Assembly: GCA_003931895.1 (NCBI GenBank)
Contig: RRZV01000018.1
Span: 1-64,000, forward strand
Reading direction: 5' to 3'
Source: Mesohalobacter salilacus
GTDB lineage: Bacteria > Bacteroidota > Bacteroidia > Flavobacteriales > Flavobacteriaceae
DNA length: 64,000 bases
Part shown: piece after piece, positions 26,858-37,601 of the stretch
Layout of the letters: every line of letters starts with the position of its first letter
Numbering within the stretch: the stretch's first letter is position 1
Made by a program: the position numbers and the translations under genes
The notes under the pieces: generated by a model
The model's input: the letters and a program-made list of their open reading frames with translations, nothing else
Database searches by the model: none
What the model was told of the DNA's origin: nothing

Positions 26858-28510
26858 TTAATTTCTTCTTTTAATATCTAAAGTTGACTTAGCACCAGAC
26901 ATAGACATAGCGTTTCTAAATCCAATATAATCTGTCGACATATCTTGAGGATAGAAGCGACGTTGAGCAGGGTCTAACCAATAGGCTCTATCTCTCCAGG
27001 ACCCTCCTTTAATAACTCTAATTTTATTATTTATTAAAGTCGTTCTTTCATTGCTTTTGTCATACTGGCGTTTAAGACCAGTTGAATCTGCTTCAATTTT
27101 ATGATTAGGGGAATTATACATTCTTTGGTCATCATTGATGTCAGTTAACCCAAAATACCTTGAAGATTGTTTGTCACCATCTCTAAAGTCTCTGTTATCA
27201 GCTCTGTTAAACTGTGTTCTTAAATAAGTTTCCTCTTCGTCTATTTCTTCTTTTCTGATTTCTCCCGGAAGACTTCTGTAGACAATTTTGCCATCACTTA
27301 GTGTGTCGTATTGAACTTCATTAGGATCGAGTATATCAACTGAACCATCATCATTAATTACATTTCTCGTATAGACATTACCTCTAAAATAGTTGAAGTC
27401 ATTGTATTCTTCATCAATTTTAGGTCTATAAACATCTGCTACCCATTCTGCGACGTTTCCTGCCATATCATAAAGTCCATAATCATTAGGCTCGTAAGAT
27501 TTTATTGGGGCAGTGTAAGAAGCGTTATCATCACTCCAGCCTGCAATACCACCATAATCACCTACGCCTTGTTTGAAGTTAGCTTTTTGATCTCCAGTAG
27601 TTCTTTTATCTCCAGAACGGGTGTACTTACCATCCCATGGGTATTTCTTTTTCCCTCGATAAGAGTTATAATCTCTAACAGATGACAACCCTAAAGCAGC
27701 AAACTCCCATTCAGCTTCTGTAGGCAATCTATATTCAGCAGGAAGAAGAACACCGTCTTTTTTATTGACGTATTTACCACTTGTACTATCTCTTTTTAAT
27801 TTGTTTTGAGAAACTTTACCTCCAAGAGATTTGTCTTCATCACCACCGTAAACTTTGCTAGGCGCTGAAAGGTAGGTTTCAGTAGAAAACGCAGGTACTG
27901 TATCACTAGTATTTAAATGGATATCTCTTTCTGTATAACCTTCTTCAGAAAGTCTTTTTTCATTAACACGATCCGTTCTCCATTCGCTAAATTCTGTAGC
28001 TTGAATCCAATTTACCCCTACTACTGGATATTTAGCGTATGATGGATGTCTTAAGTAGTTTTTAACCATACTTTCATTAAATCCAAGTGGGTTTCTCCAA
28101 ACGAGAGTATCAGGAAGAGCACCTTTATATATATTACTATAATTTTGATTAGAAGGTGGAAACTTAGACTTTAACCAATACAAATATTGAAGATACATAT
28201 TATTAGTAACCTCTGTTTCATCCATATAAAATGATTGAACATGTTGTTGAGTGGGCGTATTATTCCAATCATGCATGACATCTTCACGTACTTGTCCCAT
28301 TGTAAACGTTCCGCCTTGCACTGGCACTAGACCTGGGCCAGGGGTTTCACTTACAAAATCTTTAGTAAAGGAGGGGCCGCCTTTTCTTCCTGTAATATCA
28401 ATACCTGTGGCTCTAGATACTTTATCATAGTTTCTAGTATTATTACACGAAATTGTTAGAACTGCTAGAACGATACAAGCTAGTAGATTAAGATTTTTAA
28501 ATTTTGTCAT
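26858..28510 (-). CDS. gldJ: Gliding motility lipoprotein GldJ
   Basis: 550 residues. Lipoprotein signal with lipobox TISC and lipidated Cys22. A formylglycine-generating-enzyme-like (SUMF1) fold follows from about residue 60: VPVQGGTFTMGQ, MDETEVTN, RLPTEAEWEFAA, GNVAEWVADVY and KGGSWRDRAYW. GldJ is a periplasmic lipoprotein required for gliding and needed to stabilise GldK in the T9SS. It is divergent from porU and upstream of murF, the arrangement known from Flavobacterium johnsoniae. It is a structural, not catalytic, member of the fold. Confidence 0.95.
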   Translation of the reverse strand: MTKFKNLNLLACIVLAVLTISCNNTRNYDKVSRATGIDITGRKGGPSFTKDFVSETPGPGLVPVQGGTFTMGQVREDVMHDWNNTPTQQHVQSFYMDETEVTNNMYLQYLYWLKSKFPPSNQNYSNIYKGALPDTLVWRNPLGFNESMVKNYLRHPSYAKYPVVGVNWIQATEFSEWRTDRVNEKRLSEEGYTERDIHLNTSDTVPAFSTETYLSAPSKVYGGDEDKSLGGKVSQNKLKRDSTSGKYVNKKDGVLLPAEYRLPTEAEWEFAALGLSSVRDYNSYRGKKKYPWDGKYTRSGDKRTTGDQKANFKQGVGDYGGIAGWSDDNASYTAPIKSYEPNDYGLYDMAGNVAEWVADVYRPKIDEEYNDFNYFRGNVYTRNVINDDGSVDILDPNEVQYDTLSDGKIVYRSLPGEIRKEEIDEEETYLRTQFNRADNRDFRDGDKQSSRYFGLTDINDDQRMYNSPNHKIEADSTGLKRQYDKSNERTTLINNKIRVIKGGSWRDRAYWLDPAQRRFYPQDMSTDYIGFRNAMSMSGAKSTLDIKRRN

Positions 28511-28622
28511 ATTTTATAATTTCAAAATAGGGTTGCAATATAATAATTAACGGTGTATTAACAACAATATTTTACGGTTTAAAAAAAAATAGTAATTCTA
28601 AATCTTTATCCCTACAAAATAC

Positions 28623-28630
28623 TACTTTTG
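28623..28630 (+). promoter_or_regulatory. porU: -7 promoter box of porU
   Basis: TACTTTTG matches TAnnTTTG, 43 bases before the porU ATG. The -33 element is weak. Confidence 0.4.
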
Positions 28631-28672
28631 GCTTTATTGCGTTATTGTATAACAAAATTCACTTTTTAATAG

Positions 28673-31600
28673 ATGAAGTTGAAATATATTACGGTTTTAT
28701 TTTTATTAGGATTTCAATTTTTGATTTCTCAAAACATTAATATTAATTGGGTAAATCAAAAAGATATTTCAACATCTAAAGACCAAAGCCTTAAGCTACC
28801 CGGTTTTGACGATAAATATTTTTCTTATGATCTCTATAAAAAAGAAGTTACCTATGCCAGGTCCTTTAACGAGCTGAATGCTCAAAATTATAAACTCTCT
28901 AATGTCCAGTTTGAAACTGTAAACTCTAGAATTCTTAAAAATATTAATCAATATCAAAGTGAATTTAAGTATGATCTTGATTATAATCTTGCTAGGGGAG
29001 AAAAAATTTTCACGTTGACTTTTAATCCTTTTATTAAAGAAAATGGTATAATAAAACGCGTTGTTTCTTTTAACTTAACTCCAACTGAAGCTAGAGTTTT
29101 AGATGAAGTAAATTTGAGTAAAGCCCAAAACATCCAAAATTCTATCAGCATTCAAAATTCCATTTTATCACAAGGTCAATGGTTTAAATTTTATGTTGAC
29201 AAGACAGGGGTCTTTCAAATTACCCATTCATTTTTGTCTCAAATTGGATTAGACCTCAATAATGTATCATCAGATCAAATCAAAATATACAGCTATGGTG
29301 GTAATATGCTCCCTTTAAGAAATGAAGACAACCAGTATTTTGATCCACCTCAATTACCATTGCAAATATTTGATGGTAACGACGGAGAATTTAATCCGGG
29401 CGATTATGCTTTAGTCTATGCTGAATCCACTCGGGTTTGGAATGAAGAGAGTCAAACTCATATTAATGCTTATGCTGATAGAGCTTTTTATTATGTCACA
29501 ATAAATAATGAAACACCAAATCGTATTCAAGCTCAACAAAATTTACCTGGCAATCCTCAGGTAGTAATAAATGAATTTGATGAATTCCAATTTCATGAAG
29601 TTGATGAAACAAGCTTATCCTTAGTGGGTAGGCGATGGTTTGGAGATCGATTTGATATTGAAACAGAAAAAGAATTTGAATTTGAATTTCAAAACCTTAT
29701 AACCTCTGAACCTTTAAGATATGATATGAAATTTGGTGCTATTTCTGAAGTTCAAAGTAGTTTTTCAATATCAATTAATGGAAATGAAGTAAATTCTGTT
29801 AACATTGGCTCAACAGGTGATGACCTCCCGTCGAATGGTAATGGCGTCAATAGCCAGACAAGTGTCAGTTCAGACTCTGTAATTGTAAAATTAACCTACA
29901 ATAAAAACGGTAACCCAGCAGCAAGGGGATTTTTAGATTATATAAGGCTGAGAGCTAAGAGAGAATTAAGAGCTGACAATGAACAATTTCAATTTCAAAA
30001 TTTAGATATAAACCCAAATACTAGTTCTGTACAATATAACATAGCTAATGCTTCAAACATTTCTCAAGTTTGGAAAATCAACAATCTAACTGATATAGAA
30101 AACTATCAAAACACCGATAACACAGATGATTTTTCATTTTCAACTACACATGAGAGCAATTCTAAATTTATAGCAATTTCGCCTGACGATTATTTTCAGC
30201 CTTTGATTGATGGAGCCAATAGAATAGTTAATAATCAAAATCTAAAAGGAACTATTTTTAATAATAATCAAGGTGATTTTGAAGATGTAGATTATATCAT
30301 AATTGCACGTCAGGATTTTCTATCTCATGCAAATAGACTTGCTAATTTTAGGCGAAATCAAGATGGACTTAATGTAAAAGTAGTAGAGCTTCAGAATATA
30401 TACAATGAATTTTCTTCAGGTAAACCAGATATTGTAGCTATAAGAAATTTTCTTAAATATGTTTATGATAACGCCTCTTCTCCAGAAAATCGGCTAAAAT
30501 ATCTGTGTTTGATAGGAGATTCTTCAGTTGATTATAAAAATAGACTACAAGGCAACAATAACATTTTTCCCACTTTTCAGAGTTATAATAGTTTTGCTAC
30601 CACAGTTTCTTCATTTATGTCTGATGATTTTTTTACGATGATGGATCCAAACGAAGGCGACATGAATTCTGGCAACAAAATGGACTTTGCCGTTGGGCGA
30701 CTTGTTGTGGATACTCAGCAACAAGCCAGAGAAGCTATTGACAAGATTATAGATTATGAAACCAGACCAGCCTTTGATGATTGGCGAAACAATTTTATTT
30801 TAGTTTCAGATGATGTTGACCAAAACTGGGAACACGCTGCTATTCAAGTCAATTTAGACAATTTAGGTAATGAAATTTCAACAAATAAACCTAACATTAA
30901 TGTCAAAAAAATTCACAGTGATGCTTTTCAGCAACAGTCTTCTGCTGGTGGCGATCGCTACCCAAAGGTTAATGCAGAAATAGCCGACCAAGTTGAAGTA
31001 GGAGCGACAGTACTCAATTATTTTGGTCACGGTGGTGAAGACGGTTTAGCACAAGAGAGGATTGTAACCCAAACCAATGTGGAGTCTTGGCAAAACCCTA
31101 ATCGCTATAACGTATTTCTAACCGTAACTTGCGAGTTTACAAGATTTGATAATCCTTTGAGAATCACTGCAGGAGAACTCTCTTATCGTAATCCAGAAGG
31201 TGGCCCAGTAAGCATGATCACCACTACTAGAGCCATTTCGGTAAGCGATGGTGTAAGTTTTAATCGTGAGTTAGCTCCATTTTTATTTGACTACGCCGAA
31301 AATGGAATTTCAGTTGGTGAAGCTGTCAGATTAACAAAAAATGTATTAGGTACTAATGGTCGTCGAATTGTTTTTTATATAGGTGATCCTGCGCTTCGCA
31401 TACCCTTCCCAAAACCTAACGTAAGGCTAACCCAAATAAATGATACGCCTTTAAACCAATTTACAGATACTTTAAAAGCGTTAAGTCAATACAAGTTTTC
31501 GGGTGAAGTTGTTGATGATAACGGTAATTTAGTCACTAATTATAATGGTATTGTTTCTACAACTTTATTTGACAAACGTATTCAACGCTCTACTTTAGCT

Positions 31601-32515
31601 AATGATAACACTAGAAATTCGCAGGGAGACCTTTTAGTTATGGATTTTACAACTCTAGGCGAAATCTTATTTAGTGGACAAGCCAGTGTGAATAACGGTA
31701 AATTTGATATAGAATTTGTTTTGCCTAAAGATACGCGAATACCTGTCGGCAATGGCAGAGTAAGTTTTTATGCTTTAAGAAATAATGTGCTAGAAGACCA
31801 ATCAGGATATAGTAATGATATTTTAATTGGTGATATCAATGAAAATGCGCCCGAAGATAATCAAGGTCCACAAATTCAATTATTTATGAATGACGAGTCT
31901 TTTGTCGATGGCGAAATTACTGACGATACGCCTTTTTTAATCGCGAAACTACAAGATGAAAATGGTATTAATACCGCAGGTGGTATAGGTCACGATATTG
32001 TGGCTTTTATAGACGGCGATGAAGCCAATCCTATTGTGCTCAATGAATTTTACGAAGCTGATGTTGATGATTTTACTTCAGGTGAAGTGGCGTATAAACT
32101 TAGAGATTTAGAAGAAGGCTTGCACACTTTAAGTTTTAGAGCATGGGATGTTTATAACAACTCTTCAACCGCCGATATTCAATTTAGAGTTGCATCCTCT
32201 GATGGATTAGATATTACAAGAGTATTGAATTACCCTAACCCTTTTGTGAATTATACTGAATTTTGGTTTCATCACAACCAACCTTTTGTGCCTTTAAATG
32301 TTCAAGTTCAGGTGTTTACTGTTACGGGAAAAGTGGTTTGGACGCATAATGAAACTATAACTACTGATAGTTTCTTGGCCAGAGAAATTACTTGGGATGG
32401 TCGAGATGATTTTGGTGACGAAATTGGTAAAGGGGTTTATGTGTATAAACTTACTGTAGAATCCCCAAGTATTAATAAAAAAGTAGAAAAATTTGAAAAA
32501 CTCGTTAAGCTGTAA
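28673..32515 (+). CDS. porU: T9SS C-terminal signal peptidase PorU
   Basis: 1280 residues, full length. Signal peptide (about 1-20, ending LISQN), N-terminal beta-rich domains (about 20-540), then a gingipain-like peptidase C25 domain with catalytic His786 in YFGHGGEDG and Cys820 in TVTCEFTR. C-terminal Ig-like and CTD-like regions end the protein (NYPNPF, FTVTGKVVWTH, KGVYVYKLTVES). PorU is the cell-surface sortase that cuts off the C-terminal domain of T9SS cargo and joins the cargo to anionic LPS. It carries a CTD-like region itself. Divergent from gldJ and followed by porV. Confidence 0.96.
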   Translation: MKLKYITVLFLLGFQFLISQNININWVNQKDISTSKDQSLKLPGFDDKYFSYDLYKKEVTYARSFNELNAQNYKLSNVQFETVNSRILKNINQYQSEFKYDLDYNLARGEKIFTLTFNPFIKENGIIKRVVSFNLTPTEARVLDEVNLSKAQNIQNSISIQNSILSQGQWFKFYVDKTGVFQITHSFLSQIGLDLNNVSSDQIKIYSYGGNMLPLRNEDNQYFDPPQLPLQIFDGNDGEFNPGDYALVYAESTRVWNEESQTHINAYADRAFYYVTINNETPNRIQAQQNLPGNPQVVINEFDEFQFHEVDETSLSLVGRRWFGDRFDIETEKEFEFEFQNLITSEPLRYDMKFGAISEVQSSFSISINGNEVNSVNIGSTGDDLPSNGNGVNSQTSVSSDSVIVKLTYNKNGNPAARGFLDYIRLRAKRELRADNEQFQFQNLDINPNTSSVQYNIANASNISQVWKINNLTDIENYQNTDNTDDFSFSTTHESNSKFIAISPDDYFQPLIDGANRIVNNQNLKGTIFNNNQGDFEDVDYIIIARQDFLSHANRLANFRRNQDGLNVKVVELQNIYNEFSSGKPDIVAIRNFLKYVYDNASSPENRLKYLCLIGDSSVDYKNRLQGNNNIFPTFQSYNSFATTVSSFMSDDFFTMMDPNEGDMNSGNKMDFAVGRLVVDTQQQAREAIDKIIDYETRPAFDDWRNNFILVSDDVDQNWEHAAIQVNLDNLGNEISTNKPNINVKKIHSDAFQQQSSAGGDRYPKVNAEIADQVEVGATVLNYFGHGGEDGLAQERIVTQTNVESWQNPNRYNVFLTVTCEFTRFDNPLRITAGELSYRNPEGGPVSMITTTRAISVSDGVSFNRELAPFLFDYAENGISVGEAVRLTKNVLGTNGRRIVFYIGDPALRIPFPKPNVRLTQINDTPLNQFTDTLKALSQYKFSGEVVDDNGNLVTNYNGIVSTTLFDKRIQRSTLANDNTRNSQGDLLVMDFTTLGEILFSGQASVNNGKFDIEFVLPKDTRIPVGNGRVSFYALRNNVLEDQSGYSNDILIGDINENAPEDNQGPQIQLFMNDESFVDGEITDDTPFLIAKLQDENGINTAGGIGHDIVAFIDGDEANPIVLNEFYEADVDDFTSGEVAYKLRDLEEGLHTLSFRAWDVYNNSSTADIQFRVASSDGLDITRVLNYPNPFVNYTEFWFHHNQPFVPLNVQVQVFTVTGKVVWTHNETITTDSFLAREITWDGRDDFGDEIGKGVYVYKLTVESPSINKKVEKFEKLVKL

Positions 32516-32526
32516 CAACATAATTA

Positions 32527-32534
32527 TATATTTG
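32527..32534 (+). promoter_or_regulatory. porV: -7 promoter box ahead of porV
   Basis: TATATTTG matches TAnnTTTG, between porU and porV and 17 bases before the porV ATG. It suggests extra transcription of porV beyond read-through from porU. Confidence 0.4.
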
Positions 32535-32550
32535 CCTTAATTTTTATTTT

Positions 32551-33705
32551 ATGAAATACAAACATCTTTTTATAGTTCTTTTATCTATAGGGACAATATC
32601 TAATTCGTTTTCTCAGGATATAACCGACAGAGTAATTACAGCCTCTGTTCCTTCACTATTAATTCCTGCTGATGCGCGTTCGTCTGGTATGGGCGATATG
32701 GGTATAGCAACTCCTGTTGATGCCTTTTCTCAACAATGGAACCCTGCCAAATATGCATTTTCAGAAACACGTTCAGGTTTTGGAGTAGGGTATACACCGT
32801 ATTTAAGAGAATTAGTGACTGATATTAATTTAGGCCAATTAACTTATTTTAATCGTTTTAACCGAAGAAGTGCTTTTGCGGGAAGTATTCGATTTTTTAG
32901 TTTGGGTGAGATTGAACTTAGAGATACAGCTGAACAAGTTGCAACTATAGATGAACCTAACGAGTTTTACGTTGATTTAAGTTATTCTCTTAGATTAAGT
33001 GAAGAATTTTCAATGGCTGTAACAGGTCGCTTCATAAGCTCTAACTTGGTTGTTACAGGTACAGGTGGAGATGCTTCTGCTTCTAATACATTTGCCACAG
33101 ATATTTCAGCTTTTTACCGAGGTGAAGAAAAATTTTATAATGATTTTAATGGCCGTTGGCGATTTGGAGGGGCTATTCAAAATATTGGTCCTAAAATTAA
33201 ATTTGATGATGCAGGAACAGAAAATTTCCTCCCCACTAACTTAAAATTAGGTGCAGGTTTTGATTTTATTCTTGACCCTTCTAACACTATAGGCGTTTAT
33301 ACAGAGTTTAATAAGTTACTTGTGCCAACGCCAAGCGACTCTAACGGTGATAATAGAATCGATAGGAATGATGATTGGGCCAATGAAGGCGAGTTTTCGG
33401 CTATTTTTAGTTCTTTTGGCGATGCGCCAGATGGACTTTCAGAAGAACTAAAAGAAGTGACATGGGCTATAGGTGCTGAATATTGGTACGAAGATAGTTT
33501 TGCTTTTAGAGTGGGCTACTTTAACGAATCTGAAGAAAAAGGGTTCAGACAGTTTTTAACACTTGGTGCTGGATTTAAATATACCTCTATCAATATAGAT
33601 GCCTCATATTTATTTTCAACAACCCCTGTTCAAAATCCTTTAGAAGGCACGTTGAGATTTTCACTCACTTTCAATATTGGTGATGATGCTTATATTGAAT
33701 ATTAA
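32551..33705 (+). CDS. porV: T9SS outer-membrane protein PorV
   Basis: 384 residues. Signal peptide (about 1-21) then a FadL-like 14-strand barrel. The opening VPSLLIPADARSSGMGDMGIAT is the hallmark of PorV. It ends with alternating strands and a terminal aromatic. PorV carries folded cargo from the SprA translocon to PorU on the surface. Order porU-porV-cdd is conserved in flavobacteria. Confidence 0.95.
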   Translation: MKYKHLFIVLLSIGTISNSFSQDITDRVITASVPSLLIPADARSSGMGDMGIATPVDAFSQQWNPAKYAFSETRSGFGVGYTPYLRELVTDINLGQLTYFNRFNRRSAFAGSIRFFSLGEIELRDTAEQVATIDEPNEFYVDLSYSLRLSEEFSMAVTGRFISSNLVVTGTGGDASASNTFATDISAFYRGEEKFYNDFNGRWRFGGAIQNIGPKIKFDDAGTENFLPTNLKLGAGFDFILDPSNTIGVYTEFNKLLVPTPSDSNGDNRIDRNDDWANEGEFSAIFSSFGDAPDGLSEELKEVTWAIGAEYWYEDSFAFRVGYFNESEEKGFRQFLTLGAGFKYTSINIDASYLFSTTPVQNPLEGTLRFSLTFNIGDDAYIEY

Positions 33706-33715
33706 ATAAGCTCAA

Positions 33716-34204
33716 ATGCCAAACTCAACTAAAATAAGTACAACAGTTTTTGAATTTGAAGACATAGCTAAGTGTAGTTCTGAAATTCAAGAATTAATGA
33801 GTCGTGCAGTTTCTATACGTGACAAGGCATATACGCCTTATTCTCAGTTTCAAGTTGGCGCAGCTATTTTATTAGAAAATGGCGAAATTATTACGGGAAG
33901 TAATCAAGAAAATGCTTCTTATCCTTCTGGTTTGTGTGCAGAGCGCACAGCTATTTTTTACGCAGGTGCACAATACCCTAACCAAAAAATTAAAACTATT
34001 GCCATCACAGCCAGTGGAATTTATAAAGATAACCTAGAACCCGTGCCGCCATGTGGCGCTTGCCGTCAAGCGATTGCCGAATATGAACAAAAGCAAAAAT
34101 CACCTATTGTGGTTTATTTTATGGGAAAAACAGGACGAGTTAAAATGGTCGAATCTTTATTGTCTTTATTGCCTTTAGCCTTTTCTGAAGATTATTTGAA
34201 GTAA
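33716..34204 (+). CDS. cdd: Cytidine deaminase
   Basis: 162 residues, homotetrameric type. Zinc and catalytic motifs are present: CAERTAIFYAG (Cys and Glu) and PPCGACRQAIAEY (two Cys). The substrate-contacting AYTPYSQFQVGAAI is intact. It converts cytidine and deoxycytidine to uridine forms in pyrimidine salvage. It starts 10 nt after porV and probably shares its transcript, though the functions are unrelated. Confidence 0.96.
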   Translation: MPNSTKISTTVFEFEDIAKCSSEIQELMSRAVSIRDKAYTPYSQFQVGAAILLENGEIITGSNQENASYPSGLCAERTAIFYAGAQYPNQKIKTIAITASGIYKDNLEPVPPCGACRQAIAEYEQKQKSPIVVYFMGKTGRVKMVESLLSLLPLAFSEDYLK

Positions 34205-34566
34205 GAGGAATAGTTCAAGCCTGGCTTAATGTCGCTCTTTTTAAATGAATATTTCAACTCGTCATTACGATGAGCCGACTAAAGGAGGCGAAGAAGCAAT
34301 TTTTACCACCACGTCATTGCGATGTTCGCCCAAAGCGAGTAGAATTAATCTTGTTTTTCTAACTCAAATTATATTTTAAATCTCAAATAAGAACTTAGTA
34401 ACCTAAAGATTGCTTCATCTGTATCCTGCTCAACCGCAGGAAACATCTTCGCAATGACGAATAAAGCAGACTGTCACGTCATTGCGATGAGCCGACTAAA
34501 GGAGGCGAAGAAGCAATCTTGTTTTATCAACTCTTTTGATAAAACCTAATTGCTACTTGAAATCAG
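34205..34566. repeat. Cluster of CGTCATTGCGATG palindromic repeats
   Basis: Four related units fill this 362-base gap. Direct units are at 34260-34302 and 34477-34521 (CGTCATTGCGATGAGCCGAC, then GAAGAAGCAATC). A truncated direct unit starts at 34312. An inverted unit is at 34406-34459 and carries a small CCTGC...GCAGG hairpin. From memory, the CGTCATTGCGA...AAGCAATCT pattern is a palindromic repeat found across many bacteria. No coding frame is present. Confidence 0.8.
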
Positions 34567-35445
34567 CTATCCCTTTTTTGATTTAATCATTTGCTCTAGC
34601 ATATCCCAAAGTTCTTCAGGAACTTGTTCTAGTAAATTAAACTGTCCAGCTCCTTTGAGCCATTCGCCACCATCTATAGTAACGACTTCGCCGTTGAGGT
34701 ATTCTGCAAAATCTGATAGGAGGTAAGCAGCCAGATTGGCTAATTCTTGATGATCGCCTACGCGTTGCAAAGGCACTTTTTTTGATAAATCAAACTTTTC
34801 TTTTAGGTCGCCAGGTAAAAGTCTATCCCAAGCACCTTTAGTCGGAAATGGTCCTGGCGCAATAGCATTAAACCTTATGCCATATTTAGCCCATTCTACA
34901 GCTAGAGAACGTGTCAAAGCAAGAACACCTGCCTTAGCTGTAGCACTTGGCACCACATAAGCTGAACCCGTCCAAGCATAAGTCGTGACAATATTTAAAA
35001 CCACTTTTTGTTTTTCTTTAAGCTCTATCCATTTTTTACCAAAAGCCAGAGTACAATTTTTACTGCCTTTTAAAACAATATCAATAATGGTATCAAACGC
35101 ATTGGCCGATAAGCGTTCGGTAGGTGAGATGAAATTACCAGCAGCATTGTTGAGCAAACCGTCAACATGACCGAAATGCTTGATACTATCATCTCTCATT
35201 TTACAAACTGCGTCGTAATCTCTAACATCGCATTGCAATGCTAAGACTTCACTGCCTGTTTCATTTTCTAACTCTTTAGCTGTATTTTTTAATTTATCTA
35301 GATTTCGCGAAGTGATGACTACTTTTGCACCGAGCTCCAACAGATAGCGTGTCATAGATTTTCCGAGTCCGCTACCGCCGCCAGTGACGACGTAAATCTT
35401 TCCTTTAAGCGCATCATCTCTGAGCATTTTGTCTTGATAGGCCAT
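34567..35445 (-). CDS. SDR oxidoreductase, 2,4-dienoyl-CoA reductase-like
   Basis: 292 residues. Rossmann fold with GGGSGLGKSM, CDVRD and NNAAGNF. In place of the usual catalytic YxxxK the sequence reads PSATAKAGV, with Ser where Tyr is expected and Lys kept. This matches the DECR-type (peroxisomal 2,4-dienoyl-CoA reductase-like) branch, which acts on unsaturated acyl-CoAs with NADPH. It sits 13 nt after the methylmalonyl-CoA mutase large subunit, which supports an acyl-CoA role. Substrate inferred. Confidence 0.85.
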   Translation of the reverse strand: MAYQDKMLRDDALKGKIYVVTGGGSGLGKSMTRYLLELGAKVVITSRNLDKLKNTAKELENETGSEVLALQCDVRDYDAVCKMRDDSIKHFGHVDGLLNNAAGNFISPTERLSANAFDTIIDIVLKGSKNCTLAFGKKWIELKEKQKVVLNIVTTYAWTGSAYVVPSATAKAGVLALTRSLAVEWAKYGIRFNAIAPGPFPTKGAWDRLLPGDLKEKFDLSKKVPLQRVGDHQELANLAAYLLSDFAEYLNGEVVTIDGGEWLKGAGQFNLLEQVPEELWDMLEQMIKSKKG

Positions 35446-35458
35446 AATTTGTTTTTGT

Positions 35459-37588
35459 TTAGTCAGGAATGGTTTTTATAAGAATTTCTAATAAATCTAT
35501 AGCAGCTTGGCTAATCTTGGTTCCTGGTCCAAAAACAGCGGCTGCGCCAGCATCAAACAAAAGGTCATAATCTGCTGAAGGAATGACACCACCAACAATC
35601 ACCATAATATCTTCACGTCCCAATTCTTCTAAAGCTTTAATGACTTCAGGGACAAGCGTTTTATGCCCAGCAGCAAGCGATGACACACCTAGTACGTGCA
35701 CGTCGTTTTCAACGGCTTGTTGGGCGGCTTCTTTTGGGGTTTGGAACAATGGTCCAATATCAACATCAAAACCGAGGTCGGCATAACTTGTCGCCACGAC
35801 TTTTGCGCCCCTGTCATGGCCATCTTGCCCCATTTTAACAATCATAATACGAGGTCTTCGGCCTTCGAGTTCTGCAAATTTGTCTGCGAGTTGTTTGGCT
35901 TTTTCGAAAGTTTGATCTGTTTTCATTTCTTTACTGTAAACACCGCTAAAGGATTGAATTTCTGCTTGATGCCTACCATATTCTTTTTCTAAAGCATCGC
36001 TAATTTCTCCTAAAGTTGCTCTTTCTTTAGCAGCTTTTACGGCGATTTCAAGCAAATTGCCTTGACCACTTTTAGCGGTTTGATATAATTTTTTAAGTGT
36101 TGTTTGAACTTGTTTTTCGTCTCTTTCAGTTTTTATTTTGTTTAGCTTTTCTATTTGTTGCATCCTTACTTTTTGGTTGTCAACTTCTAAGGTTACAATA
36201 GGATCTTCTTTATCAAGGCGATAACTGTTAACCCCTATAATTTTATCTTTACCTGAATCAATCTTGGCTTGTTTTTTAGCGGCAGCTTGTTCGATGCGCA
36301 ATTTTGGAATACCTTTTTCAATAGCTTTTGTCATGCCACCTAAATCTTTAATTTCTTCAAGGTGTTTCCAAGCACGTTTTACAATATCGTCAGTCAATTT
36401 TTCTACGTAAAAACTTCCAGCCCAAGGATCAACCGTTTTTGTGATTTGGGTTTCTTCTTGTAAATAGAGTTGCGTATTTCTCGCTATACGTGCAGAAAAA
36501 TCTGTAGGTAAAGCTATGGCTTCATCTAAAGCGTTTGTATGCAAACTTTGTGTGCCACCAAAAACCGCTGCTGCTGCTTCTATACAAGTTCTAGCAACAT
36601 TATTAAACGGATCTTGTTCTGTGAGCGAATAACCACTAGTCTGACAATGTGTTCTTAAGGCTAAAGACTTAGGGTTTTTAGGGTTAAATTGTTTGACGAG
36701 TTTGGCCCACAGCATTCTAGCCGCACGCATTTTGGCAATTTCCATAAAATGATTCATACCAATACCCCAAAAAAAGGATAATCTCGGTGCAAAGCTATCA
36801 ATATCCATTCCCGCATCAAGTCCAGTTTTTATATACTCTAGTCCGTCAGCAAGAGTGTAAGCCAATTCAATATCGGCTGTAGCACCGGCTTCTTGCATAT
36901 GATAACCAGATATGCTGATGCTGTTAAATCTCGGCATGTTTTGCGAGGTATATTCAAAAATATCAGCTATGATTTTCATTGATGGCGTTGGCGGATAAAT
37001 ATAAGTATTACGCACCATAAACTCTTTAAGAATATCATTTTGAATGGTTCCTGAGAGTTGTTCAGACTTTACACCAGTTTCGTGTGCTGCAGCAATATAA
37101 AAAGCCATGATAGGCAAGACTGCACCATTCATTGTCATTGAAACGGACATTTGGTCTAAAGGAATTTGATCAAATAAAACTTTCATATCTTCAATACTGT
37201 CTATGGCTACACCCGCTTTACCAACATCGCCAACCACACGTTCGTGATCGCTATCGTAACCGCGATGTGTTGGTAAATCAAATGCCACAGAAAGACCTTT
37301 TTGACCAGCTTTAAGGTTGCGGCGATAAAAGGCATTACTTTCTTCGGCTGTGGAAAAACCCGCATATTGACGAATGGTCCACGGACGGCCAACATACATA
37401 CTTGAATAAGGTCCGCGAAGATACGGTGGAATACCAGCAGCAAAATTGAGGTGCTCAAGCGATTGAATATCATCTTGGGCATAGTGGTTTTTAATTTCAA
37501 TTTTTTCATTTGTCATGAATTTTTGATTTGACATAGGTGTCTCATCAAAATTGAAATTGAGTTTTAAATTATTGATATCTTTTGCCAT
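35459..37588 (-). CDS. mutB: Methylmalonyl-CoA mutase large (catalytic) subunit
   Basis: 709 residues from the ATG at 37586-37588; the longer reading starts with TTG and overlaps the small-subunit gene. The catalytic TIM barrel (about 50-420) has [20 protein letters not shown] and [20 protein letters not shown]. The C-terminal B12-binding domain (about 575-709) has [10 protein letters not shown], with the cobalt-coordinating His, then GVSSLAAGH. It interconverts methylmalonyl-CoA and succinyl-CoA. It needs adenosylcobalamin and the small subunit encoded just upstream. No epimerase or MeaB chaperone gene is seen in the window. Confidence 0.97.
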   Translation of the reverse strand: MAKDINNLKLNFNFDETPMSNQKFMTNEKIEIKNHYAQDDIQSLEHLNFAAGIPPYLRGPYSSMYVGRPWTIRQYAGFSTAEESNAFYRRNLKAGQKGLSVAFDLPTHRGYDSDHERVVGDVGKAGVAIDSIEDMKVLFDQIPLDQMSVSMTMNGAVLPIMAFYIAAAHETGVKSEQLSGTIQNDILKEFMVRNTYIYPPTPSMKIIADIFEYTSQNMPRFNSISISGYHMQEAGATADIELAYTLADGLEYIKTGLDAGMDIDSFAPRLSFFWGIGMNHFMEIAKMRAARMLWAKLVKQFNPKNPKSLALRTHCQTSGYSLTEQDPFNNVARTCIEAAAAVFGGTQSLHTNALDEAIALPTDFSARIARNTQLYLQEETQITKTVDPWAGSFYVEKLTDDIVKRAWKHLEEIKDLGGMTKAIEKGIPKLRIEQAAAKKQAKIDSGKDKIIGVNSYRLDKEDPIVTLEVDNQKVRMQQIEKLNKIKTERDEKQVQTTLKKLYQTAKSGQGNLLEIAVKAAKERATLGEISDALEKEYGRHQAEIQSFSGVYSKEMKTDQTFEKAKQLADKFAELEGRRPRIMIVKMGQDGHDRGAKVVATSYADLGFDVDIGPLFQTPKEAAQQAVENDVHVLGVSSLAAGHKTLVPEVIKALEELGREDIMVIVGGVIPSADYDLLFDAGAAAVFGPGTKISQAAIDLLEILIKTIPD

Positions 37589-37601
37589 AATCAAACTGTC
37601 T

